NCBI GenBank assembly: GCA_902826245.1
Contig: CADEEA010000001.1
Coordinates: forward strand, 1 to 64,000
Direction of reading: 5' to 3'
From: an uncultured Alphaproteobacteria bacterium
Lineage (GTDB): Bacteria; Pseudomonadota; Alphaproteobacteria; Caulobacterales; Aquidulcibacteraceae
Length of the DNA: 64,000 bases
Of this stretch, positions 46,661 through 55,855 are shown piece after piece. The translations under genes were made by a program, and so were the position numbers. The notes under the pieces are model-generated. The model did not search any database. It saw only the letters and a list, made by a program, of their open reading frames with translations, and was not told where the DNA came from. Position 1 is the first letter of the stretch. Every line of letters begins with the position of its first letter.

Positions 46661-46762
46661 GTGAATTGGAGTCCTGGAAGCAGCCCTTGCCCGCCCCGTG
46701 TACCATAATCGATTCAAATTTCACGGCGTGAACCTGCAAAGAGACAGTGCGGATAAGAGGCA

Positions 46763-46876
46763 ATGTCGCATGTTGAAAGACTAATTGAGATGCAAATCAA
46801 TGCCGCGCGCGCCATGAATGCGCTCAAGGCAGCCTCTCGTTTGAAGGGCTACGTTTCGTCCTTGGGGATCAAGTGA
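46763..46876 (+). CDS. Small ORF between glmM and glmS (37 aa)
   Basis: A 37-codon frame (MSHVERLIEMQINAARAMNA..., ending SLGIK) forms a single amphipathic-looking helix. It is preceded by AAGAGG but only 2 bases from the ATG, which is short. The composition is less GC-rich than flanking genes. It could be a leader or microprotein linked with glmS, 70 bases downstream. I have no family match. Support is weak. Confidence 0.35.
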   Translation: MSHVERLIEMQINAARAMNALKAASRLKGYVSSLGIK

Positions 46877-46946
46877 CCCCATGGGCTCCGGATTGTGCTT
46901 AGCACGCTCCGGATTTACGGCCAGAATTTCATGCGAGGGCGCGATC

Positions 46947-48770
46947 ATGTGCGGCATCATTGGCATCCTGGGAAACAGCGCCGCTGCGCCGCGGCTGGTG
47001 GAATCGCTCAAACGGCTGGAGTATCGCGGCTACGATTCCGCTGGCGTAGCGACGCTGGAAAACGGCAAAATCGCACGCCGCCGTGCGGCCGGCAAACTCG
47101 CGAACTTGGAAGCGGAGCTCGCGGCCTCGCCCCTTTCGGGCGTTTCCGGCATCGGCCACACGCGCTGGGCGACCCATGGCGCACCCACCACCGCCAACGC
47201 CCACCCGCACGCGACCGACAGAGTCGCCATCGTCCATAACGGCATCATCGAGAATTTCCGTCCCCTGCGGGAAGAATTGATACGCGCCGGCCATAAATTT
47301 GCATCCGAAACTGATTCCGAGGTGATCGCCCACCTCATCCATGAGGGGCTCGACCGCGGGCTACGGCCCGAACAGGCGGCCATCGCTGCAGTGCGGCGGC
47401 TCGAAGGCGCGTTCGGCATTGCTTGTCTCTTTGCGGGCGAGGAAGACGTGCTGATTGGCGCGCGCAAAGGCAGCCCGCTCGCGGTCGGTATCGGCGATAG
47501 CGAGATGTATCTCGGCTCCGACGCGATCGCGGTATCCCCGTTCACCACCCGCGTGATGTTCCTCGAAGAAGGCGACATCGCCATCCTCTCGCACGACAAA
47601 GCCAAGATCCTCGACACGAACGGCGTGGTCGCCAATCGGGAAGTGCATGTTTTCTCCGGCGCGGCGGCGGCGGTGGAGAAAGGCAATCACCGCCATTTCA
47701 TGCAGAAGGAAATCTACGAACAATCGGAAACCACCGGCCGCACCATCACCCGCTACGTCAACGCCTTCGAAGAGCGCGTGCAGATGCCCGATCTCGACGG
47801 CGTCGATCTCGCCGCCGACGGCGCGCTTATCGTCGGCTGCGGCACCGCCCATTATGCAGGGCGTGTTGCGGAATATTGGCTGGAGCAGATCGCGGGCATC
47901 GCGGTGGAAACCGACATCGCCTCGGAGTTCCGCTATCGCCGGCCTGCCTTCGGCCGGAAGAGCTTCGGCGTCTTCGTGTCGCAATCGGGGGAGACCGCCG
48001 ACACGCTGGCGGCGCTTCGCTATTGCAAGGAACAGGGCGTGAAGACGCTGGCCGTCGTCAACGTCCCCGAATCGACCATCTGGCGCGAAGCCGATGCTCG
48101 GCTGCCGACTTTGGCCGGTCCGGAAATCGGCGTCGCCTCGACCAAGGCGTTCACGGCGCAACTCTCAGCCCTGGCCGCGCTCGCCATCGCCGTGGGCCGA
48201 GCGCGCGGGGCGCTTTCGAGCCAGGAAGAAGCCCGCTTGGTCCAGGCGCTGATGGAGACCCCGCGTCTCATCGCCGATGCTCTGCACGCGGAAGCGCACA
48301 TCGAAACAATCGCGCAGGAACTGAGCCAGGCGCGCGACGTACTCTATCTAGGACGCGGCGTGCATTATCCGCTGGCGCTCGAAGGCGCGCTGAAACTCAA
48401 GGAAATTTCCTACATCCACGCCGAGGGTTACGCGGCCGGCGAGCTGAAGCACGGGCCGATCGCGCTGATCGAAGAAGGCACCCCGGTGGTGGTCGTCGCC
48501 CCCCACGACGCGCTGTTCGACAAAACCCTCTCCAACATGCAGGAAGTCGCCGCGCGCGGGGCCAAACTCATCCTGATCACCGATTCCGCAGGGGCCGCCG
48601 CCGCCGGCGACATCGCTACCCATACCATCCTGGCGCCCGCCTGCGACCCGTTCGTGGCGCCCTTGGTCTACTCCGTTCCAATCCAGTTGCTCGCCTATCT
48701 TACCGCAGTGCATAAGGGCACCGACGTGGATCAGCCACGGAATCTGGCGAAATCGGTGACTGTGGAATGA
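46947..48770 (+). CDS. glmS: Glutamine-fructose-6-phosphate aminotransferase
   Basis: This 607-residue enzyme makes glucosamine-6-phosphate. The N-terminal glutaminase domain has Cys1 (MCGIIGILGN), HTRWATHG and HNGIIEN, and the C-terminal half has two SIS isomerase domains (SQSGETADTLAALR, LGRGVHYPLALEGALKLKEISYIHAEGY). The ending AKSVTVE is typical. The start at 46947 positions Cys2 correctly; an upstream frame from 46881 would bury it. The stop overlaps the next gene by 4 bases (ATGA), so glmS and gnnA are coupled. No glmS riboswitch is seen, as expected for proteobacteria. Confidence 0.96.
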   Translation: MCGIIGILGNSAAAPRLVESLKRLEYRGYDSAGVATLENGKIARRRAAGKLANLEAELAASPLSGVSGIGHTRWATHGAPTTANAHPHATDRVAIVHNGIIENFRPLREELIRAGHKFASETDSEVIAHLIHEGLDRGLRPEQAAIAAVRRLEGAFGIACLFAGEEDVLIGARKGSPLAVGIGDSEMYLGSDAIAVSPFTTRVMFLEEGDIAILSHDKAKILDTNGVVANREVHVFSGAAAAVEKGNHRHFMQKEIYEQSETTGRTITRYVNAFEERVQMPDLDGVDLAADGALIVGCGTAHYAGRVAEYWLEQIAGIAVETDIASEFRYRRPAFGRKSFGVFVSQSGETADTLAALRYCKEQGVKTLAVVNVPESTIWREADARLPTLAGPEIGVASTKAFTAQLSALAALAIAVGRARGALSSQEEARLVQALMETPRLIADALHAEAHIETIAQELSQARDVLYLGRGVHYPLALEGALKLKEISYIHAEGYAAGELKHGPIALIEEGTPVVVVAPHDALFDKTLSNMQEVAARGAKLILITDSAGAAAAGDIATHTILAPACDPFVAPLVYSVPIQLLAYLTAVHKGTDVDQPRNLAKSVTVE

Positions 48771-49690
48771 GCAAACTCAAGGCTGGGGTAATCGGCGCTG
48801 GCGTGTTCGGCGCGCACCATGCGCGCAAGTACGAACAGGACGACCGGGTCGAGTTGATCGGCGTCTACGACCTCGATTCCGAGCGCACTGAGGCGCTGGC
48901 CGAAACACTCGGCATCCGCACTTTCGCGAATATGGACGACATGCTCGACCTGCTCGACATCGTCACTATCGCCAGCCCGGCGATGACGCACGCAAGCGCA
49001 GCCGCCGCGGCGCTCGAATACGGCAAGCACGTCTATATCGAAAAGCCGATTGCGACTTCCGTCATGGAAGCAAAATTGCTGGTCGATCTCGCAGCAGACA
49101 AGAAGCTCGTGATCGCCTGCGGGCACCAGGAGCGGCTGGTGTTTCAAGCAATGGGCTTGTTCGATGCGCCGGAGACGCCGACGCGGATAGAGAGCGTACG
49201 CGAGGGCCCGTGGACCGGACGCAGCGCCGATGTTTCGGCGACGCTTGACCTTATGGTGCACGATCTCGATCTCGCGCTAAAGCTAATGGCGCGCGCGCCG
49301 GAGAAAGTGATGGCGCAAGGGCGCGCCGAAAAGGGCGCCACCGCCGACGCCATCGATGCCCGTTTGGCGTTTGGAGGCGCAGAGGCGGTTTTCGTGGCTA
49401 GTCGGGTCGCGGCGGAGCGGCGCCGCTTCATGCGGCTCGTGTATCCGAGCGGCGAGGTCAATGTCGATTTCCTCGCGCGCACCTTCGAGAACACCACTGA
49501 TTTCCCCTTGAACGCCGATTTCGCCAAAACGCCCTTCGGCGCCGATCCGCTGGGCGCCAATGTGACCTCCTTCGTGGACGCCGTACTTCTGGTCGCGCCC
49601 CGTCCGGCTGTAACCGGCGCGGAAGCGCTCGATGTGCTGCGGCTGGCGCTGGAGATCGACAAGGCGGCGGGGCTGCCCTCGCTGAGCTAG
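48767..49690 (+). CDS. gnnA: Gfo/Idh/MocA oxidoreductase, UDP-GlcNAc 3-dehydrogenase (GnnA-like)
   Basis: This 307-residue Rossmann protein has GVIGAGVFGAHHARKY and the conserved EKP in VYIEKPIATS. A GHQERL motif and an MVHDLDLALKL helix follow, where the catalytic His lies. Its start overlaps glmS by 4 bases and it is followed by a DegT-type aminotransferase. That is the gnnA-gnnB arrangement that oxidises and then aminates UDP-GlcNAc at C3, giving the 2,3-diamino sugar used in lipid A by several alphaproteobacteria. The specific substrate is inferred from context; the family assignment is firm. Confidence 0.8.
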   Translation: MSKLKAGVIGAGVFGAHHARKYEQDDRVELIGVYDLDSERTEALAETLGIRTFANMDDMLDLLDIVTIASPAMTHASAAAAALEYGKHVYIEKPIATSVMEAKLLVDLAADKKLVIACGHQERLVFQAMGLFDAPETPTRIESVREGPWTGRSADVSATLDLMVHDLDLALKLMARAPEKVMAQGRAEKGATADAIDARLAFGGAEAVFVASRVAAERRRFMRLVYPSGEVNVDFLARTFENTTDFPLNADFAKTPFGADPLGANVTSFVDAVLLVAPRPAVTGAEALDVLRLALEIDKAAGLPSLS

Positions 49691-49703
49691 CTAGAGAAAA
49701 AGC

Positions 49704-50834
49704 ATGATCCCCTTCATCGACCTCGCCTCGCAACGCGCCCGCATTGCCGACAACATCGATGCCGCGCTCGCGCGCGTGCTCGCCCACGGCCAGTACATCT
49801 TCGGTCCGGAGGTGAAAGCGCTGGAGGGCCAGCTCGCAGCGTTTGTTCACGCCAAGCATTGCATCGGCAATGCCAATGGCACCGACGCGCTGGTGCTGCC
49901 GTTGTGGGCATGGGGCGTGGGCGAAGGCGACGCCGTCTTCACTCCGTCCTTCACGTTCGCGGCCACTGCCGAGATCGTGCCATGGGTGCGCGCAACGCCA
50001 GTGTTCGTCGACGTGTTGCCCGACACCTACAATATGGATCCTAAGTCGCTAGAGGCAGCGATCGCGGGCGTAAAGAAAGACGGCAGGCTCACGCCAAAAG
50101 CGGTGATCGCGGTCGATCTGTTCGGCCAACCCGCCGATTACGACGCTATCGCCGCCATCTGCAAGCGCGAGGGGCTAAAGCTCATCGCCGACAGCGCACA
50201 AGGATTCGGCGCTACATTGAACGGCAAACATCCGATGCATTGGGCCGACGCGCAGACAACCTCATTCTTTCCGGCCAAGCCGCTGGGTTGTTACGGGGAT
50301 GGCGGCGCGACTCTGACCAACGACGGACCCGACAATGTGCTCATGCGCTCCATCGCCTTCCACGGCGCCAGCGGCGACGACAAGTACAATTGCGCCCGCA
50401 TCGGCATGAATTCGCGCCTCGACACCATGCAAGCGGCAATCCTGCTCGAGAAATTTGCGATCTTCACCGACGAAATCCGCGAGCGGAATGTCGTCGCCGA
50501 GCGCTACCGGCAAATGCTGCCGAACGCGGTGAAGATTCCGACGGTGATTGCGGGGGGCGTCTCCACCTGGGCGCAATACACCATCGAGATCGAAGACCCC
50601 GACGGGTTGGCGTCGCACCTGCGCAGCGATGGAATCCCGACGGCGCGTTATTACCCAAAGCCCCTGCACCAGCAGAGCGCTTACAATTCTTTTCCGGTTG
50701 GGGCCGGCGGCATAAAAGTAAGCGACGACATCTGCAAACGCGTGATCAGTCTACCGATGCACGCTTATCTGGACGAAGCCGTGCAGGCGAAAATCGCGGA
50801 GAGCGTCCGCAACTTCGTGCGCGCGGGCGCGTGA
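49704..50834 (+). CDS. gnnB: DegT/DnrJ/EryC1 aminotransferase (GnnB-like)
   Basis: This 376-residue PLP aminotransferase has IPFIDLASQRARI, GNANGTDALVLPLW, TPSFTFAATAEI, and an active-site region DSAQGFGATLNGK. The Schiff-base lysine is in FFPAKPLGCYGDGGA. It typically transfers an amino group from glutamate to a 3-keto sugar nucleotide. With the GnnA-like dehydrogenase 13 bases upstream it probably forms UDP-GlcNAc3N for lipid A. Other DegT enzymes (for example in O-antigen) are the alternative. Part of the glmS-gnnA-gnnB operon. Confidence 0.82.
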   Translation: MIPFIDLASQRARIADNIDAALARVLAHGQYIFGPEVKALEGQLAAFVHAKHCIGNANGTDALVLPLWAWGVGEGDAVFTPSFTFAATAEIVPWVRATPVFVDVLPDTYNMDPKSLEAAIAGVKKDGRLTPKAVIAVDLFGQPADYDAIAAICKREGLKLIADSAQGFGATLNGKHPMHWADAQTTSFFPAKPLGCYGDGGATLTNDGPDNVLMRSIAFHGASGDDKYNCARIGMNSRLDTMQAAILLEKFAIFTDEIRERNVVAERYRQMLPNAVKIPTVIAGGVSTWAQYTIEIEDPDGLASHLRSDGIPTARYYPKPLHQQSAYNSFPVGAGGIKVSDDICKRVISLPMHAYLDEAVQAKIAESVRNFVRAGA

Positions 50835-50845
50835 GCGCTCCGCGC

Positions 50846-51718
50846 ATGACACGCACCATCCTTGGCGTCATCGGCGGCAGCGGCGTCTATGACATGGCGC
50901 TCGACAATGGTCGCGAGGAGCGCATCGCCTCTCCCTGGGGCGAACCGTCGGACGCGCTACGCTTCGGGCAGATTTCCGGCGTCGATGTGGTGTTTCTCTC
51001 CCGCCACGGGCGCGGGCACCGGCTTTCGCCCTCCGACATCAATTACCGCGCCAATATCGACGCATTGAAGCGCGCGGGCGTCACCGATCTGATCTCGGTG
51101 TCAGCATGCGGATCATTGAAGGAGGAACTTTCCCCCGGAACCTTCGTGCTGGTGGACCAATTCATCGACCGAACATTCGCGCGGGCAAAGAGCTTCTTCG
51201 GCGCCGGCTTCGTGGCGCACGTCTCCATGGCGCGGCCGGCGTGCCCCAAGCTGGTGGACGCGCTGGAGCAAGCTGCGCAAGCGGAGAATATCCGTTATCA
51301 TCGCGGCGGGACCTATCTCGCCATGGAGGGCCCGCAATTTTCATCGCTGGCGGAATCCAATCTCTATCGATCCTGGGGCTGCGACGTGATCGGCATGACC
51401 AATATGCCCGAAGCGAAACTCGCGCGCGAAGCCGAACTGCCATACGCCAGCGTGGCGATGGTCACCGATTACGATTGCTGGCGCAGCGATGTGGCGGCGG
51501 TGGAAGTTACGAACGTGCTGCAGGTGCTGCGCGACAACGCCGTCAAGGCGGCGGCTTTGATCCGACGCGCCGCGCCGCTGCTGGGGCCGGAACGTACGCC
51601 CTCCCCGCTCGGGATAGAAACCGTGCTGGATTTCGCCATCATCACCGCGCCCGAAGCGCGCGATCCCGCGCTTGTGGCGAAACTGGATGCAGTGGCGGGG
51701 CGGGTCTTGAAGAGTTGA
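50846..51718 (+). CDS. mtnP: S-methyl-5'-thioadenosine phosphorylase
   Basis: This 290-residue nucleoside phosphorylase has GVIGGSGVYDM, phosphate-binding RHGRGHRLSPSDINYRANI, the purine-site MEGPQFSSLAES and MTNMPEAKLAREAELPYAS, and TDYDCW with the purine Asp. It splits methylthioadenosine into adenine and methylthioribose-1-phosphate. A GTG at 50831, overlapping the gnnB stop, is an alternative start. Downstream apt would recycle the adenine, so the two genes form a salvage pair. A GC palindrome lies between them. Confidence 0.92.
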   Translation: MTRTILGVIGGSGVYDMALDNGREERIASPWGEPSDALRFGQISGVDVVFLSRHGRGHRLSPSDINYRANIDALKRAGVTDLISVSACGSLKEELSPGTFVLVDQFIDRTFARAKSFFGAGFVAHVSMARPACPKLVDALEQAAQAENIRYHRGGTYLAMEGPQFSSLAESNLYRSWGCDVIGMTNMPEAKLAREAELPYASVAMVTDYDCWRSDVAAVEVTNVLQVLRDNAVKAAALIRRAAPLLGPERTPSPLGIETVLDFAIITAPEARDPALVAKLDAVAGRVLKS

Positions 51719-51733
51719 GCGCGGTCCCGGAGC

Positions 51734-51750
51734 GCCGGCTTCCAGCCGGC
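51734..51750. repeat. GC-rich palindromic repeat between mtnP and apt
   Basis: GCCGGCT and AGCCGGC form a perfect stem around TCC, preceded by GGAGC. The same plan occurs inside the helicase gene at 8247-8265 with a different stem. It may act as an attenuator or terminator or be a repeat copy. Confidence 0.6.
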
Positions 51751-51815
51751 ATACGGCGGTCAGCCAGCCTAAGCGACACCCCTCCCATCCAACTCAAATC
51801 GCGCTATGAGCGCGC

Positions 51816-52341
51816 ATGGACCTCGCCGCCTTAATCCGCACCATTCCCGACTACCCCAAACCGGGGATACTGTTCCGCGACGTCACCACTTTGTTCGGCG
51901 ATGCGGCGGCGTTTGGATATGCTGTCGACCAACTCACCGCGCCTTATCTCGGCGCCGGAATCGCCAAAGTCGCCGGCATCGAGGCGCGTGGATTCATCCT
52001 CGGCGGCGCGGTGGCGAACAAGCTCGGCGCGGGCTTCGTTCCAGTACGCAAGCAAGGCAAGCTGCCATGGCGGACGCTGCGCCAGGATTATTCGTTGGAG
52101 TACGGCATCGACGCCGTTGAGATGCATGAGGACGCGCTGCGCCCAGAGGAAACCGTGCTGCTGATCGATGATCTGATCGCCACCGGCGGCACTGCGCTGG
52201 CCGCGCTTGCGTTAATCGAGAAGTTAGGCGCACTCGTTGTCGGCGCGCAATTTGTGATCGACTTGCCCGATCTTGGCGGGCTGCAGCGTGTGCGGGACAA
52301 GGGCATTCGCCGAAGCGCTCTGCGCCTTTGGGGGACATTAG
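51816..52341 (+). CDS. apt: Adenine phosphoribosyltransferase with a frameshift near the 3' end
   Basis: The first 163 codons read as a normal Apt: [44 protein letters not shown], the PRPP loop [13 protein letters not shown] and [17 protein letters not shown]. The frame then continues into non-family sequence. Skipping one base (A at 52305) restores [11 protein letters not shown] followed by TAG at 52339-52341, which is the expected Apt ending (xxAFEGH). The corrected protein has 174 residues and ends overlapping the convergent gene by 4 bases. The enzyme makes AMP from adenine and PRPP. Whether the extra base is real, or a sequencing error, cannot be told. If real, the product would be extended to about 336 residues and read antisense across the neighbour. 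Confidence 0.85.
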
Positions 52342-53417
52342 CCCGTCGCGCGATCGCTCCTACCGAGCCGCTCATCCAGATAAGAAAATACGCGTTGGCG
52401 GACAATGGAATTATCCATCGTGCGCGCAATGGTTTCGAGGTGTGCGACGTCAGCGGAGGTGACGTAGGCGTCCGCAGAATGCGGGGTCACGCGGACGACG
52501 CCAGGCAGGGAACTCTCAGAGAGTTTTTCAAAGTCGTCGTAGAGGTGCTCCTTGAGCCGCTCGCCTGGGCGCAGTCCTGTAAACACGATCTCGATGTCCT
52601 TGCCGGATCTGCGGATCATCTCACGGCCAATATCGACTATGGAAATCGGATCGCCCATCTCCATGACGTAGGCGCCGGCGCCCGGCTCGCCGTCCGCCGC
52701 CGAGGAGACGCCCAGGATGAGCCCCACCGCCTCGCTTGCGCTCATGAAATAGCGCTCCATGCCGGGGTGAGTGATTTCCAGCGGGCCGCCTGCCGCAATC
52801 TGCGCCGCAAAGCGCGGCAACACTGAGCCCTGGGTTCCGAGCACATTCCCGAACCGAACTGCCTTCAGCCTCATCGCGCCGGCCCGCTCCATGCGGAACC
52901 CGGCCAAGTGCAATTCCGCCAAGCGCTTGGTCGCGCCCATGACGCACACCGGCGAAGCGGCCTTGTCCGACGACACGAGCACGAAGTGGCCCGCGCCGGC
53001 GCCGGCGGCCGCAGCCACCGCGTTGCGTACGCCAACGAGGTTGGTGAGCACGCACTCGATCGGATGGCGCTCGCCCAGATGCACGTGCTTGAGCGCAGCG
53101 GAGTGCAGCACCACGTCGGGTTCAAGCCGGCGCATCCACACTGAGAGGCGGCCCATGTCGCGCACATCGCACAGCACTTCCGTTACCGGCAACGCGGGCG
53201 CAATGCGGCGGACACGCTCGTACACGTCGATTAGGCCGTGATCGAACTGGTCAAGCAACGCCAAGTGCGCGCACCCGAGTTCGGCCAGTTCTGCAGCAAG
53301 CGCAGAGCCAATGCTGCCAGCGGCGCCAGTAATTACGACGCGCTTATTGGCGAAGAATTGAGCGATGTCCTCCCGCTCAAAACGCCGCTCAGGCCGGTTC
53401 AAGAAAAACTCGTTCAC
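52338..53417 (-). CDS. FlaA1/CapD-type sugar-nucleotide dehydratase (soluble)
   Basis: This 359-residue Polysacc_synt_2-type SDR has [16 protein letters not shown] for NAD(P), an [22 protein letters not shown] stretch, and [18 protein letters not shown]. In that motif the catalytic Lys is present while the usual Tyr is replaced by Met, as in FlaA1/CapD enzymes. It ends with [17 protein letters not shown]. Such proteins convert UDP-GlcNAc into 4-keto-6-deoxy sugars. The N-terminal membrane half of CapD is absent. The start is GTG at 53417. Its substrate and pathway are not defined by neighbours. Confidence 0.85.
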   Translation of the reverse strand: MNEFFLNRPERRFEREDIAQFFANKRVVITGAAGSIGSALAAELAELGCAHLALLDQFDHGLIDVYERVRRIAPALPVTEVLCDVRDMGRLSVWMRRLEPDVVLHSAALKHVHLGERHPIECVLTNLVGVRNAVAAAAGAGAGHFVLVSSDKAASPVCVMGATKRLAELHLAGFRMERAGAMRLKAVRFGNVLGTQGSVLPRFAAQIAAGGPLEITHPGMERYFMSASEAVGLILGVSSAADGEPGAGAYVMEMGDPISIVDIGREMIRRSGKDIEIVFTGLRPGERLKEHLYDDFEKLSESSLPGVVRVTPHSADAYVTSADVAHLETIARTMDNSIVRQRVFSYLDERLGRSDRATG

Positions 53418-53708
53418 GCCAGTCCCCGACTCGCCCCCGCCGCAAAACAGACAACGCCTAGCAAGCCACTGGCGCGAAGGCCACCCGCCCCGGCAGCTCC
53501 GAAAATCCGGTGGCGGCTTGCTTGCAAGGCCAAGCGACGCCGCCGTCCCGGATCATACAAAGGGTCCACCGTATAAGCTATTGAAAGTTCCTACAACTAG
53601 ACCCTTGAGTTCGAAAAGGTCGCCGCCGGCGACAATGACCGCGGCGGGCCGAGGCGCGCCACTTTGGGGCCTGAGCGATCTTGAGCAATTTAGAACCGCC
53701 GGTCGGCA

Positions 53709-54455
53709 TCACCCGCTCAGCCGCTCCATGTCCTCGTCGTTGATGTCCTCGTTCGAGTACATATCCTGAACATCGTCGGAATCTTCCAACTGGGTGAGCA
53801 GCTTCATCAGCGCCTCGGCATTTTCGCCCTCCACGGGGATAGCAATATCGGTGCGCCAGACGAATTTGGCTGAGACGGGGTCGCCAAATTTCTTCGCCAG
53901 GGCCTGCGAGGCGGCGACCAGTGCGGCCATCTCGCACGTGAGCACGTGATGCTCCTCCTCCGCCACGCAATCATCGCAGCCGGAATCGATCGCGGCCTCC
54001 ATCATCGCGTCCTCGCTGGCGGCCTCGAGCTTGTAGCGAATTTCGCCAACGCGCTTCCACGCGAATGAAACCGAGTTGGTTTCCCCCAGATTGCCGCCGC
54101 TCTTGGCGAAAGCGGCGCGCACTTCGCCGGCGGTGCGGTTCTTGTTGTCGGTGAGGCATTCGACGATCACGCCAACCCCGCCGGGGCCGAAGCCTTCGTA
54201 CCGGATTTCGTCGAGCTGCTCAGCGCCTGCGCCGCCGCCGCGATCAACAGCGCGCTGGATATTGTCCTTGGGCATGTTGACGGCGCGGCCCGCCGCCATG
54301 GCGCGGTAGAGCCGCGGATTGGCGTTGGGATCGGGTCCGCCGAGCTTCACCGCCGCCTGGATTTCGCGCGCGATCTTGGTGAAGGCTTGAGCGCGACGTT
54401 TGTCCTGCCCGCCCTTGCGGTGCTGAATGTTGGCAAATTTGGAATGGCCGGCCAT
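53709..54455 (-). CDS. YebC/PmpR-family regulatory protein
   Basis: This 248-residue protein starts AGHSKFANIQHRKGGQDKRR and contains MPKDNIQRAVDRGGG, YEGFGPGGVGVIVE, KNRTAGEVRAAF and GETNSVSFAWKR. These are the hallmark segments of YebC, which is known as a DNA-binding regulator (PmpR) and, in newer work, a translation factor easing proline stalling. It is usually near ruvC, which is not here. The frame is complete. The 291 bases upstream to 53418 contain no gene that I can support. Confidence 0.93.
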   Translation of the reverse strand: MAGHSKFANIQHRKGGQDKRRAQAFTKIAREIQAAVKLGGPDPNANPRLYRAMAAGRAVNMPKDNIQRAVDRGGGAGAEQLDEIRYEGFGPGGVGVIVECLTDNKNRTAGEVRAAFAKSGGNLGETNSVSFAWKRVGEIRYKLEAASEDAMMEAAIDSGCDDCVAEEEHHVLTCEMAALVAASQALAKKFGDPVSAKFVWRTDIAIPVEGENAEALMKLLTQLEDSDDVQDMYSNEDINDEDMERLSG

Positions 54456-54516
54456 GGGGAAATAAATATGCTCCTGATGCTGCCCGGTTCATATCCGGGC
54501 GAGGAGCGCAGGGCAA

Positions 54517-54984
54517 ATGGGCGGAGTTCTGGTGCGGGCCTATCGCGATGGGGATGAAGAGGCGTTCAAGGCTCTCAACATTGAGTGGATCGAAAGCTAT
54601 TTTCGTGTTGAGCCGAAGGACCTCGAAGCGCTCGACCATCCCGAACTCATTGTCGCCGACGGGGCCATCGCCATGGCGGAAGTCGGGGGAGCGATTGTCG
54701 GGACTTGCGCGCTCGTGAAACGCCCCGAGCCGGCAACCTGGGAGATCGCCAAGATGGGCGTAAGCCCGGCGCACCACGGCGCCGGGATCGGATCGGCCCT
54801 GCTGGCCTACCTGATCGATCTCGCCCCCTCGCTCGGGGCCCGCAGGCTCTACATTGAGACCAATTCAGTGTTGACGCCTGCAATTCGGCTCTACGAAAAA
54901 TTCGGCTTTCGCCATCTGCCCCGATCGGAACGCCCGGTTTCGCCCTACGAGCGCGCGAACGTGTACATGGAGCGCTCAATCTAG
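54517..54984 (+). CDS. GNAT-family N-acetyltransferase
   Basis: This 155-residue protein shows the GNAT fold with [28 protein letters not shown] and the acetyl-CoA loop [39 protein letters not shown] follows, including the conserved LYxKxGF. The acceptor substrate is unknown. It is encoded 61 bases from the start of yebC, on the opposite strand, so they share a divergent promoter region. Confidence 0.88.
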   Translation: MGGVLVRAYRDGDEEAFKALNIEWIESYFRVEPKDLEALDHPELIVADGAIAMAEVGGAIVGTCALVKRPEPATWEIAKMGVSPAHHGAGIGSALLAYLIDLAPSLGARRLYIETNSVLTPAIRLYEKFGFRHLPRSERPVSPYERANVYMERSI

Positions 54985-55099
54985 GGAACGGGGCGCTCCG
55001 CCCCCACCTGCCGCGCCGCATTTGACTTCCCCGCCCTGCCCCCTTATTGACGCCGCTTCATTTTCGTCCAGACCAATCCAGCATCCCGGACCTTCGGCC

Positions 55100-55225
55100 A
55101 TGAAAGTCAAATCGTCGCTCAAATCGCTGAAAACCCGCCACCGCGCGTGCCGGGTGGTGCGGCGCAAGGGCCGGGTTTACGTGATCAACAAGGTCGACCC
55201 GCGCTACAAAGCCAAGCAAGGCTGA
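55100..55225 (+). CDS. rpmJ: 50S ribosomal protein L36
   Basis: This 41-residue basic protein reads [24 protein letters not shown] followed by [16 protein letters not shown], the alternative (zinc-independent) L36 form that lacks the four zinc ligands. It binds 23S rRNA in the large subunit. The start at 55100 gives the standard N-terminus. It is encoded away from the main ribosomal clusters, as in many alphaproteobacteria. Confidence 0.95.
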   Translation: MKVKSSLKSLKTRHRACRVVRRKGRVYVINKVDPRYKAKQG

Positions 55226-55294
55226 GCCAGGGGGCTCATCGCGCGCTCGCGATTGTTGCAAATCCGGGCTAGCATGTGCGTGATCCAAACCGCC

Positions 55295-55855
55295 ATGCGC
55301 CGACTTATTCTCATTCTTTGCTTCAGCGCAGGTCTCAGCGCCTGCGGCGTTGGCGCGCCTGCGGCCGCCCGCCAGGACCCCGCGCTCGAGGGCCTGTTTA
55401 CGCAATTGAGCCAGGCCGGGGACGCCGCCGCCGCCGCCCCCCTCGAAGCCGAGATCTGGGCGCGCTGGGCCGACAGCGGATCGCCCACAGTGAACATCCT
55501 GCTCGAACGCGCGAATGCGGCGCAATCGGTGGGCGACAGCGATCTGGCTCTGCGCTTCCTGGATCGGGCCAGCGCGCTGGCGCCGGACTTCGCCGAACCG
55601 TGGAACCGGCGCGCGACGCTCGCCTACGATGCCGACGATCACCCCGGCGCGATCGCTGCGATCATGGAAACGCTGAAACGCCAACCGCGCCATTTCGCGG
55701 CGATGGGCGCACTCGGGCTCATTTACGAAGAGCTCGGCCAGGACCGCAAAGCCCTGGAGGCATTCCGCTCAGCGCTTGCCGTGCACCCGTTTTACGAGTT
55801 GGCGCTGCAAGGGGTGCGTCGGCTTGAGCCGCGCGTCGATGGCCGCGAGGCATGA
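55295..55855 (+). CDS. TPR lipoprotein
   Basis: This 186-residue protein has a signal peptide with lipobox LSAC (MRRLILILCFSAGLSACG). A series of TPR helices follows: ILLERANAAQSVGDSDLALRFLDRASALAPDF, PWNRRATLAYDADDHPGAIAAIMETL and ALGLIYEELGQDRKALEAFRSALAVHP. Such periplasmic lipoproteins act as scaffolds; no partner is identified. An in-frame ATG at 55274 is less likely because the signal peptide would be longer. Its stop overlaps the next gene by 4 bases. Confidence 0.82.
   Translation: MRRLILILCFSAGLSACGVGAPAAARQDPALEGLFTQLSQAGDAAAAAPLEAEIWARWADSGSPTVNILLERANAAQSVGDSDLALRFLDRASALAPDFAEPWNRRATLAYDADDHPGAIAAIMETLKRQPRHFAAMGALGLIYEELGQDRKALEAFRSALAVHPFYELALQGVRRLEPRVDGREA

Noticed and set aside
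52342..52826. Continuation of the apt frame to 336 residues
   Set aside because: The extension is antisense to the dehydratase gene and unlike any phosphoribosyltransferase; a one-base frameshift explains it better.
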